Shown here piece after piece: positions 6,839 to 15,612 of a stretch of DNA of 41,783 bases. The notes under the pieces were generated by a model, which saw only the letters and a list, made by a program, of their open reading frames with translations, made no database searches and was not told where the DNA came from. The position numbers and the translations under genes were made by a program. Where the stretch lies: NCBI GenBank assembly GCA_003030785.1, contig PYVH01000020.1:1-41783 (forward strand), given 5' to 3'. Each line of letters begins with the position of its first letter. The first letter of the stretch is position 1. This stretch comes from Marinobacter sp. B9-2. GTDB lineage: Bacteria > Pseudomonadota > Gammaproteobacteria > Pseudomonadales > Oleiphilaceae.

Positions 6839-8830
6839 ATGGCAAACATATCATCGTTAGGTCTTGGTTCAGGCGTTCTGAATTCGGATCTGGTTGATCA
6901 ACTGGTACAGGCAGAGCGTGCGCCTACGGAAAATAGGCTTACACAGAAAACAGAGCAGACACAGGCTTTGCTGTCTGCTTATGGCAAGCTTCGTAGCGCT
7001 GTTACCGAACTTCGGCTGCCTATGCGCCAGCTCAGTGCTCCCGATAATCTCAAGGCGTTTTCTGCAAGTTCTTCTAACGAAGGCATTGGGGTGTCCGTAG
7101 ACAACACCAAGGCTAGCCGCGGCACCTACAGTGTTGAGGTCACCAGTCTTGCAGGTGCGCAGGCATTGGCTTCGCGGGATGTGTTCGCGGATCGCGATGC
7201 GACCAGTGTTGGGCAGGGCACGCTGACCCTGAATGTAGGCGATAAAACTACGAACCTCACTATTGATAGCAGCAATGACACGCTTCAGGGGCTGGCAAAC
7301 GCGATTAATGATTCAGATGCGGGTGTCTCTGCGGGTGTTATCGATACGGGGAATGGGTTCCAGTTGGTTCTTTCTGCGGATGAGACGGGAACGGCTAACG
7401 CTGTAAGTATCTCGGTATCCGGTGATACGGCTGGCACAGACACTGATAACGAGGGCCTGTCCCGTTTTGCGTTTAACGCCGGAATGGATGCAGATTCCGG
7501 CCTGCAAGAGACGATTGCCGCCTCAGATGCTGTGATGGAAATCAACGGCGTTGAGGTTACCCGGTCCACCAACAGTTTTGAGAACGTAATTGATGGCTTG
7601 ACCTTCGATATCACTGAGACTGGTTCCTCTACTATCAAGGTTCAGCAAGACTTGGGTGCGGTTGCTGATCGAGTACAAGGCTTCGTTGATAAATTTAATT
7701 CGCTTCAGTCCACTATTGATAGTCTCGCTGGCTTTAACGCCGAGGCAGGCGTTGGTAGCCTGCTTACGGGCGACAGCACCGTCCGTTCGATTCAGAACCA
7801 GTTGCGTCAGGTTCTGACGCGGGTTGTGCCGGGCTTGGAGAATGCCAGTGTTCGAAGCTTGGCCGATGTGGGTATCACTACGAACTTTGAGACTGGCGGT
7901 CTGGAGTTTGATCGAGCCAAGTTTGAAGAGCAGCTGAAGAATAATCCGGACGATGTGACGGCACTGTTTGCGGAGCAAGGCCGGACGACCGATAGCCAGG
8001 TCGAGTTTGTTCGCAGTGGGTTGAACACTGAGCCAGGCCGCTACGATATCAACATCACCCAGGCGGCGACGCAGGGCTCACTCACTGGGAGTGCGATTTC
8101 GAGTGTGCCGTTCACCATCGACGCCGGCAATGACGAGCTGACCTTCCAGGTTAATGGTGAAACGTCTGTGAGCGTTCAGCTCACTCAGCAAACCTACAAT
8201 ACAGCTCAAGAGCTGGCAGACGAAATACAGGCTCAGTTGAATGCCAATAATGCTCTGAATGCGTCTGGCTCCGGTGTCCAGGTTGGCGTTGGAGGCGGCG
8301 GCGAGCTGACATTTACCTCCTCTGATTACGGCAGTGATTCGAACGTCAGCCTGACATCAGTAGAAGATGGTTCCGCTTATGGATTGTCTGCTGCCACCGG
8401 CACTTCAGGTGTTGATGTGGCCGGCACCATTGGTGGCCGAACTGCGGAAGGCGACGGACAGGTGCTCTTTCTGGGAAGTGGCAATGGTGGTGCGTCTGGT
8501 CTGCAGGTTCGTATTCTGGGCGACCAGACTGGCAGTCGTGGCTCGATTACTTTTGTGGAAGGCGTTGCAGAGCGGACGGTTGATCTGGTTTCCAGTTTTG
8601 TGGGTGCTGATGGCGCCATCGAATCGCGGACCGAGAGCCTCAATCGCGATCTGGAACAAATTCAGGAAAATCAGGCGCGACTTGAGGAGCGTATTGCTGC
8701 TTACCGTGAGCGCTTGGTTAGTCAGTTCACAGCGGCAGATTCCCTGATTTCCCAGCTCAACAGCACACAGGATTACGTAAGCCAGCAGCTCGCTGCGCTT
8801 GCACCCCAAAACAACCGGAACAACAACTGA
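6839..8830 (+). CDS. fliD: Flagellar hook-associated protein 2 (filament cap)
   Basis: A 663-residue FliD, the capping protein that folds flagellin at the filament tip. The N-terminus (MANISSLGLGSGVL, DLVDQLVQAERAP) and the C-terminus (coiled coil ERIAAYRERLVSQFTAADSLISQLNSTQDYVSQQL) are typical. The middle is a long Gly/Ser/Thr/Asp-rich stretch that makes it longer than the roughly 470-residue enteric protein. Two ATGs are in frame: 6833 and 6839. GAGGAG ends only two bases before the first but eight before the second, and the family begins MA-x-ISSLG, so 6839 is preferred. fliS follows after 36 bases. Confidence 0.95.
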   Translation: MANISSLGLGSGVLNSDLVDQLVQAERAPTENRLTQKTEQTQALLSAYGKLRSAVTELRLPMRQLSAPDNLKAFSASSSNEGIGVSVDNTKASRGTYSVEVTSLAGAQALASRDVFADRDATSVGQGTLTLNVGDKTTNLTIDSSNDTLQGLANAINDSDAGVSAGVIDTGNGFQLVLSADETGTANAVSISVSGDTAGTDTDNEGLSRFAFNAGMDADSGLQETIAASDAVMEINGVEVTRSTNSFENVIDGLTFDITETGSSTIKVQQDLGAVADRVQGFVDKFNSLQSTIDSLAGFNAEAGVGSLLTGDSTVRSIQNQLRQVLTRVVPGLENASVRSLADVGITTNFETGGLEFDRAKFEEQLKNNPDDVTALFAEQGRTTDSQVEFVRSGLNTEPGRYDINITQAATQGSLTGSAISSVPFTIDAGNDELTFQVNGETSVSVQLTQQTYNTAQELADEIQAQLNANNALNASGSGVQVGVGGGGELTFTSSDYGSDSNVSLTSVEDGSAYGLSAATGTSGVDVAGTIGGRTAEGDGQVLFLGSGNGGASGLQVRILGDQTGSRGSITFVEGVAERTVDLVSSFVGADGAIESRTESLNRDLEQIQENQARLEERIAAYRERLVSQFTAADSLISQLNSTQDYVSQQLAALAPQNNRNNN

Positions 8831-8866
8831 TCGGCGTAGGCCGATTAGCGAACGAAGAGGTTTAGT

Positions 8867-9265
8867 ATGAACGGTTTACAGGCATATCAGCGCGTCAACA
8901 ACCAAACTAGCACCATGGATGCCGACCCGCACAGGCTGATTCAGCTGCTGTACAACGGCGCGATTGAGCGCATCAACATGGCCAAGGCCCGGATTCAAGC
9001 CAAGGATTATGCGGGTAAGGGTCAACTGATCAACAAGGCCATCGAAATCATTGGTGGGCTGCGCTCCTTCCTGGATTTCGAGCAGGGTGGCGATCTGGCT
9101 GCGCGTCTTGAGGCGCTGTATGACTATATGGAGCGGACGCTTCTGCAAGCCAGCGCCAAGAATGATTTGGCCAAGCTGGATGAGGTTCTGACCCTTCTGC
9201 GTTCTGTTAAAGAAGGGTGGGATGGTATTCGGGAAGAGGCTATTGGTCAGCAGGCTGCTGGCTGA
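8867..9265 (+). CDS. fliS: Flagellar export chaperone FliS
   Basis: A 132-residue helical chaperone that binds the flagellin C-terminus and prevents polymerisation in the cytoplasm. Family features include the N-terminal AYQRVNNQT, DPHRLIQLLYNGAIERI, and the ARLEALYDYMERTLLQA helix. It lies 36 bases after fliD behind a Shine-Dalgarno (GAAGAGG) and is presumably transcribed from the fliD sigma28 promoter. It is the last flagellar gene of the block. Confidence 0.96.
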   Translation: MNGLQAYQRVNNQTSTMDADPHRLIQLLYNGAIERINMAKARIQAKDYAGKGQLINKAIEIIGGLRSFLDFEQGGDLAARLEALYDYMERTLLQASAKNDLAKLDEVLTLLRSVKEGWDGIREEAIGQQAAG

Positions 9266-9270
9266 TCAAT

Positions 9271-9312
9271 AACCCCCTCTCCCCAACCCCTCTCCCGCCA
9301 GGGGAGAGGGGC
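9271..9312. repeat. CCCTCTCCCC / GGGGAGAGGGG hairpin repeat, copy 2
   Basis: Second copy of the repeat at 6681-6721, with the same C-rich and G-rich arms around GCCA. It sits just after the fliS stop and may act as the transcript end. Confidence 0.8.
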
Positions 9313-9394
9313 TTTATAGCCATTCCTCACGCTCTCCCGTACAATACTGCCCTTATTTTCAACACATCCATTCTGTTCAGTCTGGAGCAAGGGC

Positions 9395-10606
9395 ATGTCT
9401 GATATCAAAAAGGTGGTGCTGGCCTATTCCGGTGGCCTGGATACTTCCGTCATCGTTCGGTGGTTGCAGGATACCTATAACTGTGAGGTGGTGACGTTCA
9501 CCGCCGACATCGGCCAGGGCGAGGAAGTCGAGCCGGCGCGGGCGAAAGCCGAGGCGTTGGGCGTTAAGGAAATCTACATCGAGGACCTGCGCGAGGAGTT
9601 TGTGCGCGATTACGTGTTCCCGATGTTCCGCGCGAACACCATCTATGAGGGTGAGTACCTGCTGGGTACGTCCATTGCCCGTCCTCTGATTGCCAAGCGT
9701 CTGATCGATATCGCCAATGAGACCGGCGCTGATGCTATTTCCCATGGCGCTACCGGTAAGGGTAACGACCAGGTGCGTTTCGAGCTCGGTGCCTACGCGC
9801 TGAAGCCGGGTGTGAAGGTGATTGCGCCCTGGCGTGAGTGGGATCTGAATTCCCGCGAGAAGCTGCTCAAATATTGCGAAGAGCGCAACATTCCGGTGGA
9901 AATGAAGAAGGGCAAAAGCCCGTACTCCATGGACGCCAACCTGCTGCACATTTCCTATGAAGGCATCAACCTGGAAGATCCCTGGGCGGAAGCCGAGGAA
10001 GATATGTGGCGCTGGAGTGTGTCTCCGGAAGCGGCGCCGGATGAGCCGACCTATGTTGAGCTGACCTACAAGAAGGGCGACATCGTTGCCATCGATGGTC
10101 AGGACATGAAGCCTCACGTGGTTCTGGAGACCCTGAACAAGCTGGCGGGTGCCAACGGTATCGGCCGTCTGGACATCGTTGAGAACCGCTATGTGGGCAT
10201 GAAGTCCCGCGGCTGTTACGAGACCCCGGGCGGCACCATCATGCTGCGTGCCCACCGTGCCATCGAGTCCATCACGCTGGATCGCGAAGTGGCGCATCTG
10301 AAAGACAGCATCATGCCGCGCTATGCCGAGGTGATCTACAACGGTTACTGGTGGTCCCCGGAGCGTGAGGCGCTGCAGGCTCTGATCGATCAGACCCAGC
10401 ATTATGTAAACGGCACTGTTCGCCTGAAGCTCTACAAGGGCAATGTGGATGTGGTTGGCCGTAAGTCTGAGGATTCTCTGTTCGACGAGAAGATTGCCAC
10501 CTTTGAGGAAGATCAGGGTGCGTACGATCAGAAGGATGCGGAAGGCTTTATCAAGCTGAATGCGCTGCGTCTGCGAATTGCTGCTGGCAAAGGCCGCAAG
10601 CTTTAG
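9395..10606 (+). CDS. argG: Argininosuccinate synthase
   Basis: A 403-residue enzyme joining citrulline and aspartate with ATP hydrolysis to form argininosuccinate, the penultimate step of arginine synthesis. The ATP pyrophosphatase P-loop AYSGGLDTS is at residues 10-18. [31 protein letters not shown] and the C-terminal YNGYWWSPE are family hallmarks. The length is standard. It stands alone between fliS and an AraC-type gene, with a GGAG ten bases before the start and a degenerate GGGGTCAGATGA palindrome just after its stop. Confidence 0.98.
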   Translation: MSDIKKVVLAYSGGLDTSVIVRWLQDTYNCEVVTFTADIGQGEEVEPARAKAEALGVKEIYIEDLREEFVRDYVFPMFRANTIYEGEYLLGTSIARPLIAKRLIDIANETGADAISHGATGKGNDQVRFELGAYALKPGVKVIAPWREWDLNSREKLLKYCEERNIPVEMKKGKSPYSMDANLLHISYEGINLEDPWAEAEEDMWRWSVSPEAAPDEPTYVELTYKKGDIVAIDGQDMKPHVVLETLNKLAGANGIGRLDIVENRYVGMKSRGCYETPGGTIMLRAHRAIESITLDREVAHLKDSIMPRYAEVIYNGYWWSPEREALQALIDQTQHYVNGTVRLKLYKGNVDVVGRKSEDSLFDEKIATFEEDQGAYDQKDAEGFIKLNALRLRIAAGKGRKL

Positions 10607-10617
10607 AGCGTGAACTT

Positions 10618-10672
10618 GGGGTCAGATGAAAATGGGATGAAAAGTCATCTGACCCCATTTTCATCTGACCCC
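10618..10672. repeat. GGGGTCAGATGA palindromic repeat, copy 2 (nested, damaged)
   Basis: The right half carries two tandem TCATCTGACCCC units. The left half has one full unit and a shortened second one, as if bases were lost from an originally perfect nested palindrome like that at 12561. It lies between argG and the AraC-type gene. Confidence 0.8.
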
Positions 10673-10741
10673 GTTTTCATCCACAATCCGGCGTTTTTGG
10701 TTATACTCTTCGACAAAATGCCAACAACGATTTAAGTCACC

Positions 10742-11755
10742 ATGCCCCCTCTCGGAACCGCTTCCGTCTCTGCCCTGCGCCAATATGTTCGCTACGCCGA
10801 TGCCAAAGGCATTGATACCACCCGTCTTTTCAGCAAAGCGGGCCTTGAGCTGAACATTCTCGATACCGGTGACGGTCGCCTGAACGGCGAGCAGTTTCAA
10901 ATCTTTATCCGCCTGCTTGCCGAAACAACGGGTAATCCTATTCTCGGCCTGGAAACCGGTGATTACGTGCAGCCAGGCTCCTATAGCGTGCTTGGTTACA
11001 TAACGATGAGTTGTGTGACGCTTGGAGAGGCTGTCACTCGAATTGCACCCTATGAAAAGTTGGTGGGAGATATGGGCACCACGGGGCTGCGGATGAATGG
11101 TGATGAAGTGTCTCTGGTGTGGACCTGCAACTTTACGGATCCGCTGGTATGGCCCCAGGTAGTGGACAATGTGTTTGCCTCATGGATCAACTATGCCCGT
11201 TGGCTGGCGGATAACCGGAAGGCTTCGCCGCTGCGGGTACAGCTTCGGCGTTCCTCCCCGGGGAGCGATTACGAGAAGGCCTATGCAGAGCGTTGGCAGT
11301 GCCCGGTGGAATTTAGTGCCGAAGAGGACTGCGTAATCCTGCGCCAGAGTCTTCTGTCCACACGCCTGCGCCAGCCAGACCCGCTGTTGCGCAAGACCCT
11401 GGAAACTCATGCGTTATCACAGTTGGCCCTGCTGGATTCTGATACGGATCTGACCAGCCGGGTAAAACAGAGTATTCAGAAACAACTTGCGGATGGAGTC
11501 ACCCGGCAGGATATGATTGCTGAAGATCTGGGTATGACCAGCCGCACCCTGCAACGCAAGCTGGGTCAGGAGGGGGTGTCCTACCAGAAGCTGTTGGATG
11601 AAGTCCGCCAGCAGATGGCTGAAGACTACCTGCGAAACACCGAAATGAGTATTCCCGATATCGCCTTCCGGCTGGGGTACAGAGAGACGACATCCTTCCA
11701 CCGCAAGTTCAAGGCGGTGATGGGTCAGACTCCGGGGGATTTTCGTAAAAACTGA
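10742..11755 (+). CDS. AraC-family regulator with arabinose-binding-like N-terminal domain
   Basis: A 337-residue regulator. The first 200 residues or so match the OruR/ArgR-type ligand domain (PF12625 style: SVLGYITMSCVTLGEAV). Residues about 235-335 are the AraC DNA-binding domain with two helix-turn-helix motifs (IAEDLGMTSRTLQRKLGQEG; IPDIAFRLGYRETTSFHRKFKAVMGQTPGDFRK). Regulators of this type often act on nearby catabolic genes, but here the neighbours are argG and an uncharacterised DUF pair, so the target is unknown. A plausible -10 (TATACT) lies at about 10702. Confidence 0.9.
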   Translation: MPPLGTASVSALRQYVRYADAKGIDTTRLFSKAGLELNILDTGDGRLNGEQFQIFIRLLAETTGNPILGLETGDYVQPGSYSVLGYITMSCVTLGEAVTRIAPYEKLVGDMGTTGLRMNGDEVSLVWTCNFTDPLVWPQVVDNVFASWINYARWLADNRKASPLRVQLRRSSPGSDYEKAYAERWQCPVEFSAEEDCVILRQSLLSTRLRQPDPLLRKTLETHALSQLALLDSDTDLTSRVKQSIQKQLADGVTRQDMIAEDLGMTSRTLQRKLGQEGVSYQKLLDEVRQQMAEDYLRNTEMSIPDIAFRLGYRETTSFHRKFKAVMGQTPGDFRKN

Positions 11756-11784
11756 ATGTGGATGGCAAGCCAAGGAGAGCAAAA

Positions 11785-12051
11785 ATGCCAGTAATCTCGA
11801 TGTTCTATGGCATTCTGATAAGAATGTACCTGTTAGATAATAATCATCACAATCTTCCACACATTCATGCTCGGTACGCAGAGTTTGAAGCATCGGTGAG
11901 TCTGCATGATGGAGAGTTGCTCGCCGGTACCCTACCGAGAAAACAGCTCCGTCTCGTTCAGGCATGGATTGAGCTTCACAGGGAAGAATTGCTGGTAGAC
12001 TGGGATTTGGCTGTTCATGGGGAGCTACCCTTCAGGGTTGCTCCGCTCTAG
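11785..12051 (+). CDS. DUF4160 protein
   Basis: An 88-residue protein of the DUF4160 family: ISMFYGILIRMYLLDNNHHN, then a histidine-rich PHIHARYAEFEASVSL and the WIELHREEL helix. The ATG at 11785 has AAGGAG eight bases upstream and fits the family N-terminus better than an in-frame start at 11758. It is followed after nine bases by a DUF2442 gene; the two families commonly occur side by side. Their function is not established. A toxin-antitoxin-like role has been suggested from such pairing and is only an inference here. Confidence 0.85.
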   Translation: MPVISMFYGILIRMYLLDNNHHNLPHIHARYAEFEASVSLHDGELLAGTLPRKQLRLVQAWIELHREELLVDWDLAVHGELPFRVAPL

Positions 12052-12060
12052 GAGGTGCGG

Positions 12061-12321
12061 ATGTATTGGGATATAAAGAGTGTTGAGGCGCTGGATGACT
12101 ATAAGCTGAAGGTAGTACGTGTTGATGGCCTGGAAGGTGTTCTGGATATGTCGCCTTACCTTGAAAAAGGCATTTTTCGTGAGTTGAAAGATACGGATTA
12201 TTTCCGGCAGGCAGGCATCACCTATGGTGCAATCACCTGGCCCAATGGTCAGGATATTGCCCCGGAGACGGTTGAGCAGGAGTTAAAGCGGTCGGCGTTA
12301 TTGAAAGTTTCCGAAGGGTAA
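12061..12321 (+). CDS. DUF2442 protein
   Basis: An 86-residue protein of the DUF2442 family: SVEALDDYKLKVVRVDG near the N-terminus and the ITWPNGQDIAPETV motif close to the end. AGGAGG at 12050-12055 gives five-base spacing to the ATG at 12061; the GTG at 12055 is inside the Shine-Dalgarno and is rejected. It is translationally close to the DUF4160 gene and probably forms one unit with it. No DNA-binding motif is obvious. Confidence 0.85.
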   Translation: MYWDIKSVEALDDYKLKVVRVDGLEGVLDMSPYLEKGIFRELKDTDYFRQAGITYGAITWPNGQDIAPETVEQELKRSALLKVSEG

Positions 12322-12335
12322 TGGGTGTCAGGCTT

Positions 12336-12365
12336 ATAATAAAAAGGCCAGCTAAAAAGCTGGCC
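12336..12365 (-). terminator. Terminator-like hairpin, minus strand
   Basis: GGCCAGCT and AGCTGGCC arms with a four-base loop. On the minus strand the stem is followed by TTTTTATTAT, so it would end leftward transcription from the response regulator gene. On the plus strand only A residues follow. Confidence 0.6.
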
Positions 12366-12560
12366 CAAAAAACAAGGAAAGAACGAAAGTGCCTGAAAAA
12401 TTCGTTAATCCGGTGGATTCGATTCCCCATATGGCGGCGGAGGTACTACTCGGCTCCTCCACCATGGGGGATACTGCTTAAATCCACAATTGCAGAATAA
12501 GTCTTGCGCGCCTTCCTGTCTGTTTGTGAAGTGTGTATCAGTGTTACCGACTGTGAAGGT

Positions 12561-12621
12561 GGGGTCAGATGAAATTGGGGTCAGAAGAAAAGTTCTTCTG
12601 ACCCCAATTTCATCTGACCCC
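12561..12621. repeat. GGGGTCAGATGA palindromic repeat, copy 3 (perfect nested 29-bp arms)
   Basis: Two tandem GGGGTCAGA-type units on the left are mirrored exactly on the right around a three-base centre (29+3+29). It lies nine bases beyond the stop of the minus-strand response regulator gene. Confidence 0.92.
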
Positions 12622-12630
12622 GATTTCAGG

Positions 12631-13602
12631 TTACGCGGTCGCCCCAATCTCTGGCGCAGTCTCGGTAAACCGCCGGGTATCATAGGCATCCACCAGCCCC
12701 TGCACCGCGGCCCGTTCCATATCCTGGATCGAGGGCGTGCCGTTCTGGGCGTCGGCTTTGCAAAGTACCATGCCGGCTTCCACGGAAATATAGCCGGCGG
12801 TGGTTTTCAGAGCCTTGTGGTTGATGCCGTCGAACACGCGCCGGAAGGCGGTGGTTGTGCAATGGTCGCTGTTCGGGAAGTAGGCAATGATGGCGAACTG
12901 GTTGTCGCCGACGCGGCACAGGGCATCAATAGGGCGTATCAGGGTGCTCAGGCGGCGGGCGATGCCGATGCCCAGCTCACTCATCACCGTGGGCGGGTGT
13001 TTGCGTTTCAGTTCCTGCCAGTTGCGAATGCCGCACAGCACGTAGGCAGAGCATCCGCCGCGGGATTCAGCGTGGCGCAGCATCTTGGTCAGCCGCTCGC
13101 GGCCGTATTTGGTGTTGCAGAGGCCGGTTTCCAGATCAATGATGTTGGTGGATTCCAGTTCCCGGTTGTTCTCGATCAGCAGTGAGTTTGCCTTCAGCAG
13201 GGTATTCTGGCGGTCGGCCATTCGGTCTGCCGCGAAGATACGGGGGATCAGTTGCTTGGTCATGTCGGACTTGTATATGAAGTCGTCCACGCCCCGGTCG
13301 AAGGCTTCCGAGAGGGCCTCGACGCTTTCCCTTGCGGTGAGCAGGATCACGTAGGTGTAATGGTTGTTCTGTTCGTCCTGCTGTCGCACCTGGTCCGTCA
13401 GTTCCAGGCCATCCATCTCGGGCATCAGCCAGTCGGCAATCAGAACGCTGACCGGGCGCTGTTCGATCAGCTGCAGGGCTTCCGGTGCGTTATTAACGAT
13501 GCGTACGTCGCGATATCCGGCATTTCGCAGCGTGCGGCCAACCACCATACTGCTGAATTTCGCGTCGTCTACTACGAGGATGGGAAGGTCCAGATTTGGC
13601 AT
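12631..13602 (-). CDS. Response regulator with receiver domain and degenerate GGDEF domain
   Basis: A 323-residue protein. Residues about 8-125 are a receiver domain: paired acids in VVDDAK, phospho-acceptor Asp in [12 protein letters not shown], and the conserved Lys in IYKSD. Residues about 155-300 follow a GGDEF fold ([16 protein letters not shown]), but the active-site signature reads RVGDNQFA rather than GGEEF, so diguanylate cyclase activity is unlikely. It may bind c-di-GMP or GTP, or act by protein contact. No histidine kinase is adjacent. The neighbour yajQ, divergent, belongs to a family reported to bind c-di-GMP, which may be coincidence. Confidence 0.88.
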   Translation of the reverse strand: MPNLDLPILVVDDAKFSSMVVGRTLRNAGYRDVRIVNNAPEALQLIEQRPVSVLIADWLMPEMDGLELTDQVRQQDEQNNHYTYVILLTARESVEALSEAFDRGVDDFIYKSDMTKQLIPRIFAADRMADRQNTLLKANSLLIENNRELESTNIIDLETGLCNTKYGRERLTKMLRHAESRGGCSAYVLCGIRNWQELKRKHPPTVMSELGIGIARRLSTLIRPIDALCRVGDNQFAIIAYFPNSDHCTTTAFRRVFDGINHKALKTTAGYISVEAGMVLCKADAQNGTPSIQDMERAAVQGLVDAYDTRRFTETAPEIGATA

Positions 13603-13713
13603 TGTTATCTACTTTTACCAGTCCGTTGTCAGGTGCGGGAGTTGTCGGGGGTTGGTATCATCCCCAGCAAACTCAAGAAGTATACCTTCTTACCCTGTTG
13701 GAGAATAACGACC

Positions 13714-14196
13714 ATGCCTTCTTTTGACATTGTTTCAGAAATCGATATGCACGAAGTGACCAATGCGGTTGACCAGGCCAAGCGGGAACTAGGCAATCGC
13801 TGGGACTTCAAAAACGTTGAAGCCGACATTGAGCTGGACGACAAGGGTATAACCATCAGTGCCGAGCAGGAGTTCCAGCTGGAGCAGTTGCTGGATATGC
13901 TGCGGATGGCATTTGCCAAGCGGAATATCGATGCCCGCGCCCTGGCAGAGGACGGAGACAGCAAGTCTGGCAAGCTGGTCAAGCAGCACCTGCTATTGAA
14001 GCAGGGCATTGAGACCGATATGGCCAAGAAAATTGTGAAGATGATCAAGGACCAGAAGATGAAGGTCCAGGCCAGTATTCAGGGCGATAAAGTGCGGGTG
14101 ACCGGCAAGAAGCGTGATGATCTTCAGGGAGCCATTGCCATGCTGCGCGAAGCTGAGCTGGATATCCCGCTGCAGTTCAATAATTTCCGCGACTGA
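13714..14196 (+). CDS. yajQ: YajQ family nucleotide-binding protein
   Basis: A 160-residue UPF0234/YajQ protein, full length. Typical parts are [28 protein letters not shown], and the ending [11 protein letters not shown]. Members have been reported to bind c-di-GMP and to act with transcription factors in Xanthomonas; the general function is not settled. GGAG precedes the ATG by ten bases. The preceding in-frame codons belong to a longer open frame antisense to the response regulator and are not part of the protein. The transporter gene downstream begins within 15 bases of the stop, so the two are probably co-transcribed. Confidence 0.95.
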   Translation: MPSFDIVSEIDMHEVTNAVDQAKRELGNRWDFKNVEADIELDDKGITISAEQEFQLEQLLDMLRMAFAKRNIDARALAEDGDSKSGKLVKQHLLLKQGIETDMAKKIVKMIKDQKMKVQASIQGDKVRVTGKKRDDLQGAIAMLREAELDIPLQFNNFRD

Positions 14197-14211
14197 TCCG
14201 GAGGCTTCACC

Positions 14212-15612
14212 ATCTTAACCGGCACCCGCCTGACCCTGATTCGGGATACGCTCTACACCTACACCCGTTGGCAGGTGATCGCCCTGTTATTCCTGGGGTT
14301 CTCGGCGGGTCTGCCGTTCCTGCTGGTGTTTTCCACCCTCAATGCCCGGCTGGCGGATGTCGGGGTGGAAACCGCCACCATCGGTTTTTTCAGCTGGCTG
14401 GGTATTACCTATTCCATCAAGGTGTTCTGGGCACCGGTTGTGGACCGCCTGAAACTGCCGTTGCTCGACCGGCTTTTGGGCAAGCGGCGGAGCTGGATTA
14501 TCTTTGCGCAGGCGGGTATTGCTACGGGGCTGTATCTGATGGCTCACGTGGATGCCACGGCAGCGCCTGAAATGATGGCTCTTTGCGGCCTGCTGGTGGC
14601 CTTTTCCTCCGCCACTCAGGACGTGGCCATTGATGCCTACCGCATCGAGATTGCCGAGGAGCGGCTCCAGGCGGCCCTGGCTGCGACGTATATCTTTGGT
14701 TACCGTCTGGCGCTTCTGGTGGCCGGTGCCGGCGCTCTTTACCTGGCCGAGTTCTGGTCCTGGCAGGTGTCCTATGAGGTGATGGCCGCCCTGGTGGGCG
14801 TCGGGGCGTTGACGGTTTTGATCGTTCGCGAACCAACCGTGAACCACTTTTCTGCCGCCCAGGACATTGCTCACAAGATCGAGCAGGAGGCCGCCAAGCG
14901 CACTCATCTGAATCCCCGCCTGGCGCGACTGGTTGGCTGGTTTTACGCCGCCGTGGCCGGCCCATTTCTGGATTTCTTTAGGCGGTACAAGGAGCTGGCT
15001 CTGGTCATCCTGCTCATGGTCGCCGTTTACCGGATCTCGGACATTGCCATGGGCGTCATGGCCAATCCCTTCTACCTGGATTTCATGGGCTTCAGCAAAA
15101 CCCAGGTGGCGGACGTCACCAAAATCTTTGGCTTCTTCATGACCATTGCCGGCTCGCTGGTCGGCGGTGTAATGGTGGTTCGCTACGGGGTTCGCCGGAT
15201 TCTCCTGCTTGGCGCAATGATGACCGCCGCCACCAATCTTCTGTTTGTCGTTCTGGCCCAGTACCCGCCAAACATCATTACCCTGGCCGCCGTGGTGAGC
15301 GCCGACAACCTCAGTGGCGGCATTGCCAATGTTGCCCTGATTGCCTGGCTCTCCAGCATGACCAGTGCCTCGTTTACGGCTACGCAGTACGCACTGTTCA
15401 GTTCCCTGATGACTCTGCCTGGCAAGTTTCTGGGGGGCTTCTCCGGGATCGTTGTAGCGGGCTTCGGATATGCGGAGTTCTTCCTGGTGGCCGGCATAAT
15501 GGGCGTCCCTGCCATTTTGTTGGCCATGTTCATGATCCGAAATGGCCATCGACTGGATGCGTTGGCGCCGCGCAATGAATCGAAGCCTGATGCCGAAGCA
15601 GAGAGCCCTTGA
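14212..15612 (+). CDS. AmpG-like MFS transporter
   Basis: A major-facilitator protein of the AmpG type with about 12 membrane segments. AmpG imports anhydromuropeptides for cell-wall recycling. Matching features are GFSAGLPFLLV, IGFFSWLGITYSIKVFWAPVVDR, GKRRSWI, AFSSATQDVAIDAYRIE and SFTATQYALFSSL. The first conventional in-frame start is GTG at 14275, which has no Shine-Dalgarno and begins at the edge of the first membrane helix. A perfect GGAGG at 14200-14204 sits seven bases before an ATC at 14212, giving 466 residues and a natural cytoplasmic N-terminus. The ATC start is inferred. The stop overlaps the next gene's ATG. Confidence 0.85.
   Translation: MLTGTRLTLIRDTLYTYTRWQVIALLFLGFSAGLPFLLVFSTLNARLADVGVETATIGFFSWLGITYSIKVFWAPVVDRLKLPLLDRLLGKRRSWIIFAQAGIATGLYLMAHVDATAAPEMMALCGLLVAFSSATQDVAIDAYRIEIAEERLQAALAATYIFGYRLALLVAGAGALYLAEFWSWQVSYEVMAALVGVGALTVLIVREPTVNHFSAAQDIAHKIEQEAAKRTHLNPRLARLVGWFYAAVAGPFLDFFRRYKELALVILLMVAVYRISDIAMGVMANPFYLDFMGFSKTQVADVTKIFGFFMTIAGSLVGGVMVVRYGVRRILLLGAMMTAATNLLFVVLAQYPPNIITLAAVVSADNLSGGIANVALIAWLSSMTSASFTATQYALFSSLMTLPGKFLGGFSGIVVAGFGYAEFFLVAGIMGVPAILLAMFMIRNGHRLDALAPRNESKPDAEAESP

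Larger units (their letters stand above)
12322..12630. other. Intergenic region with hairpin and long palindrome
   Basis: A 309-base gap. It contains a minus-strand terminator (12336-12365), an unremarkable stretch at 12370-12550 with a fragment resembling a tRNA T-arm (about 12410-12425) but no foldable tRNA, and the perfect palindrome at 12561-12621. No gene is supported. Confidence 0.6.

Noticed and set aside
12405-12475. tRNA- or tmRNA-like fragment (GGATTCGATTCC, CTCCACCA)
   Set aside because: No acceptor, D or anticodon stems can be paired around it; short matches by chance or a very old remnant.
14287-15549. 420-codon open frame antisense to the AmpG-like gene
   Set aside because: Composition is a reverse-strand shadow of a high-GC gene; no family features and no Shine-Dalgarno.
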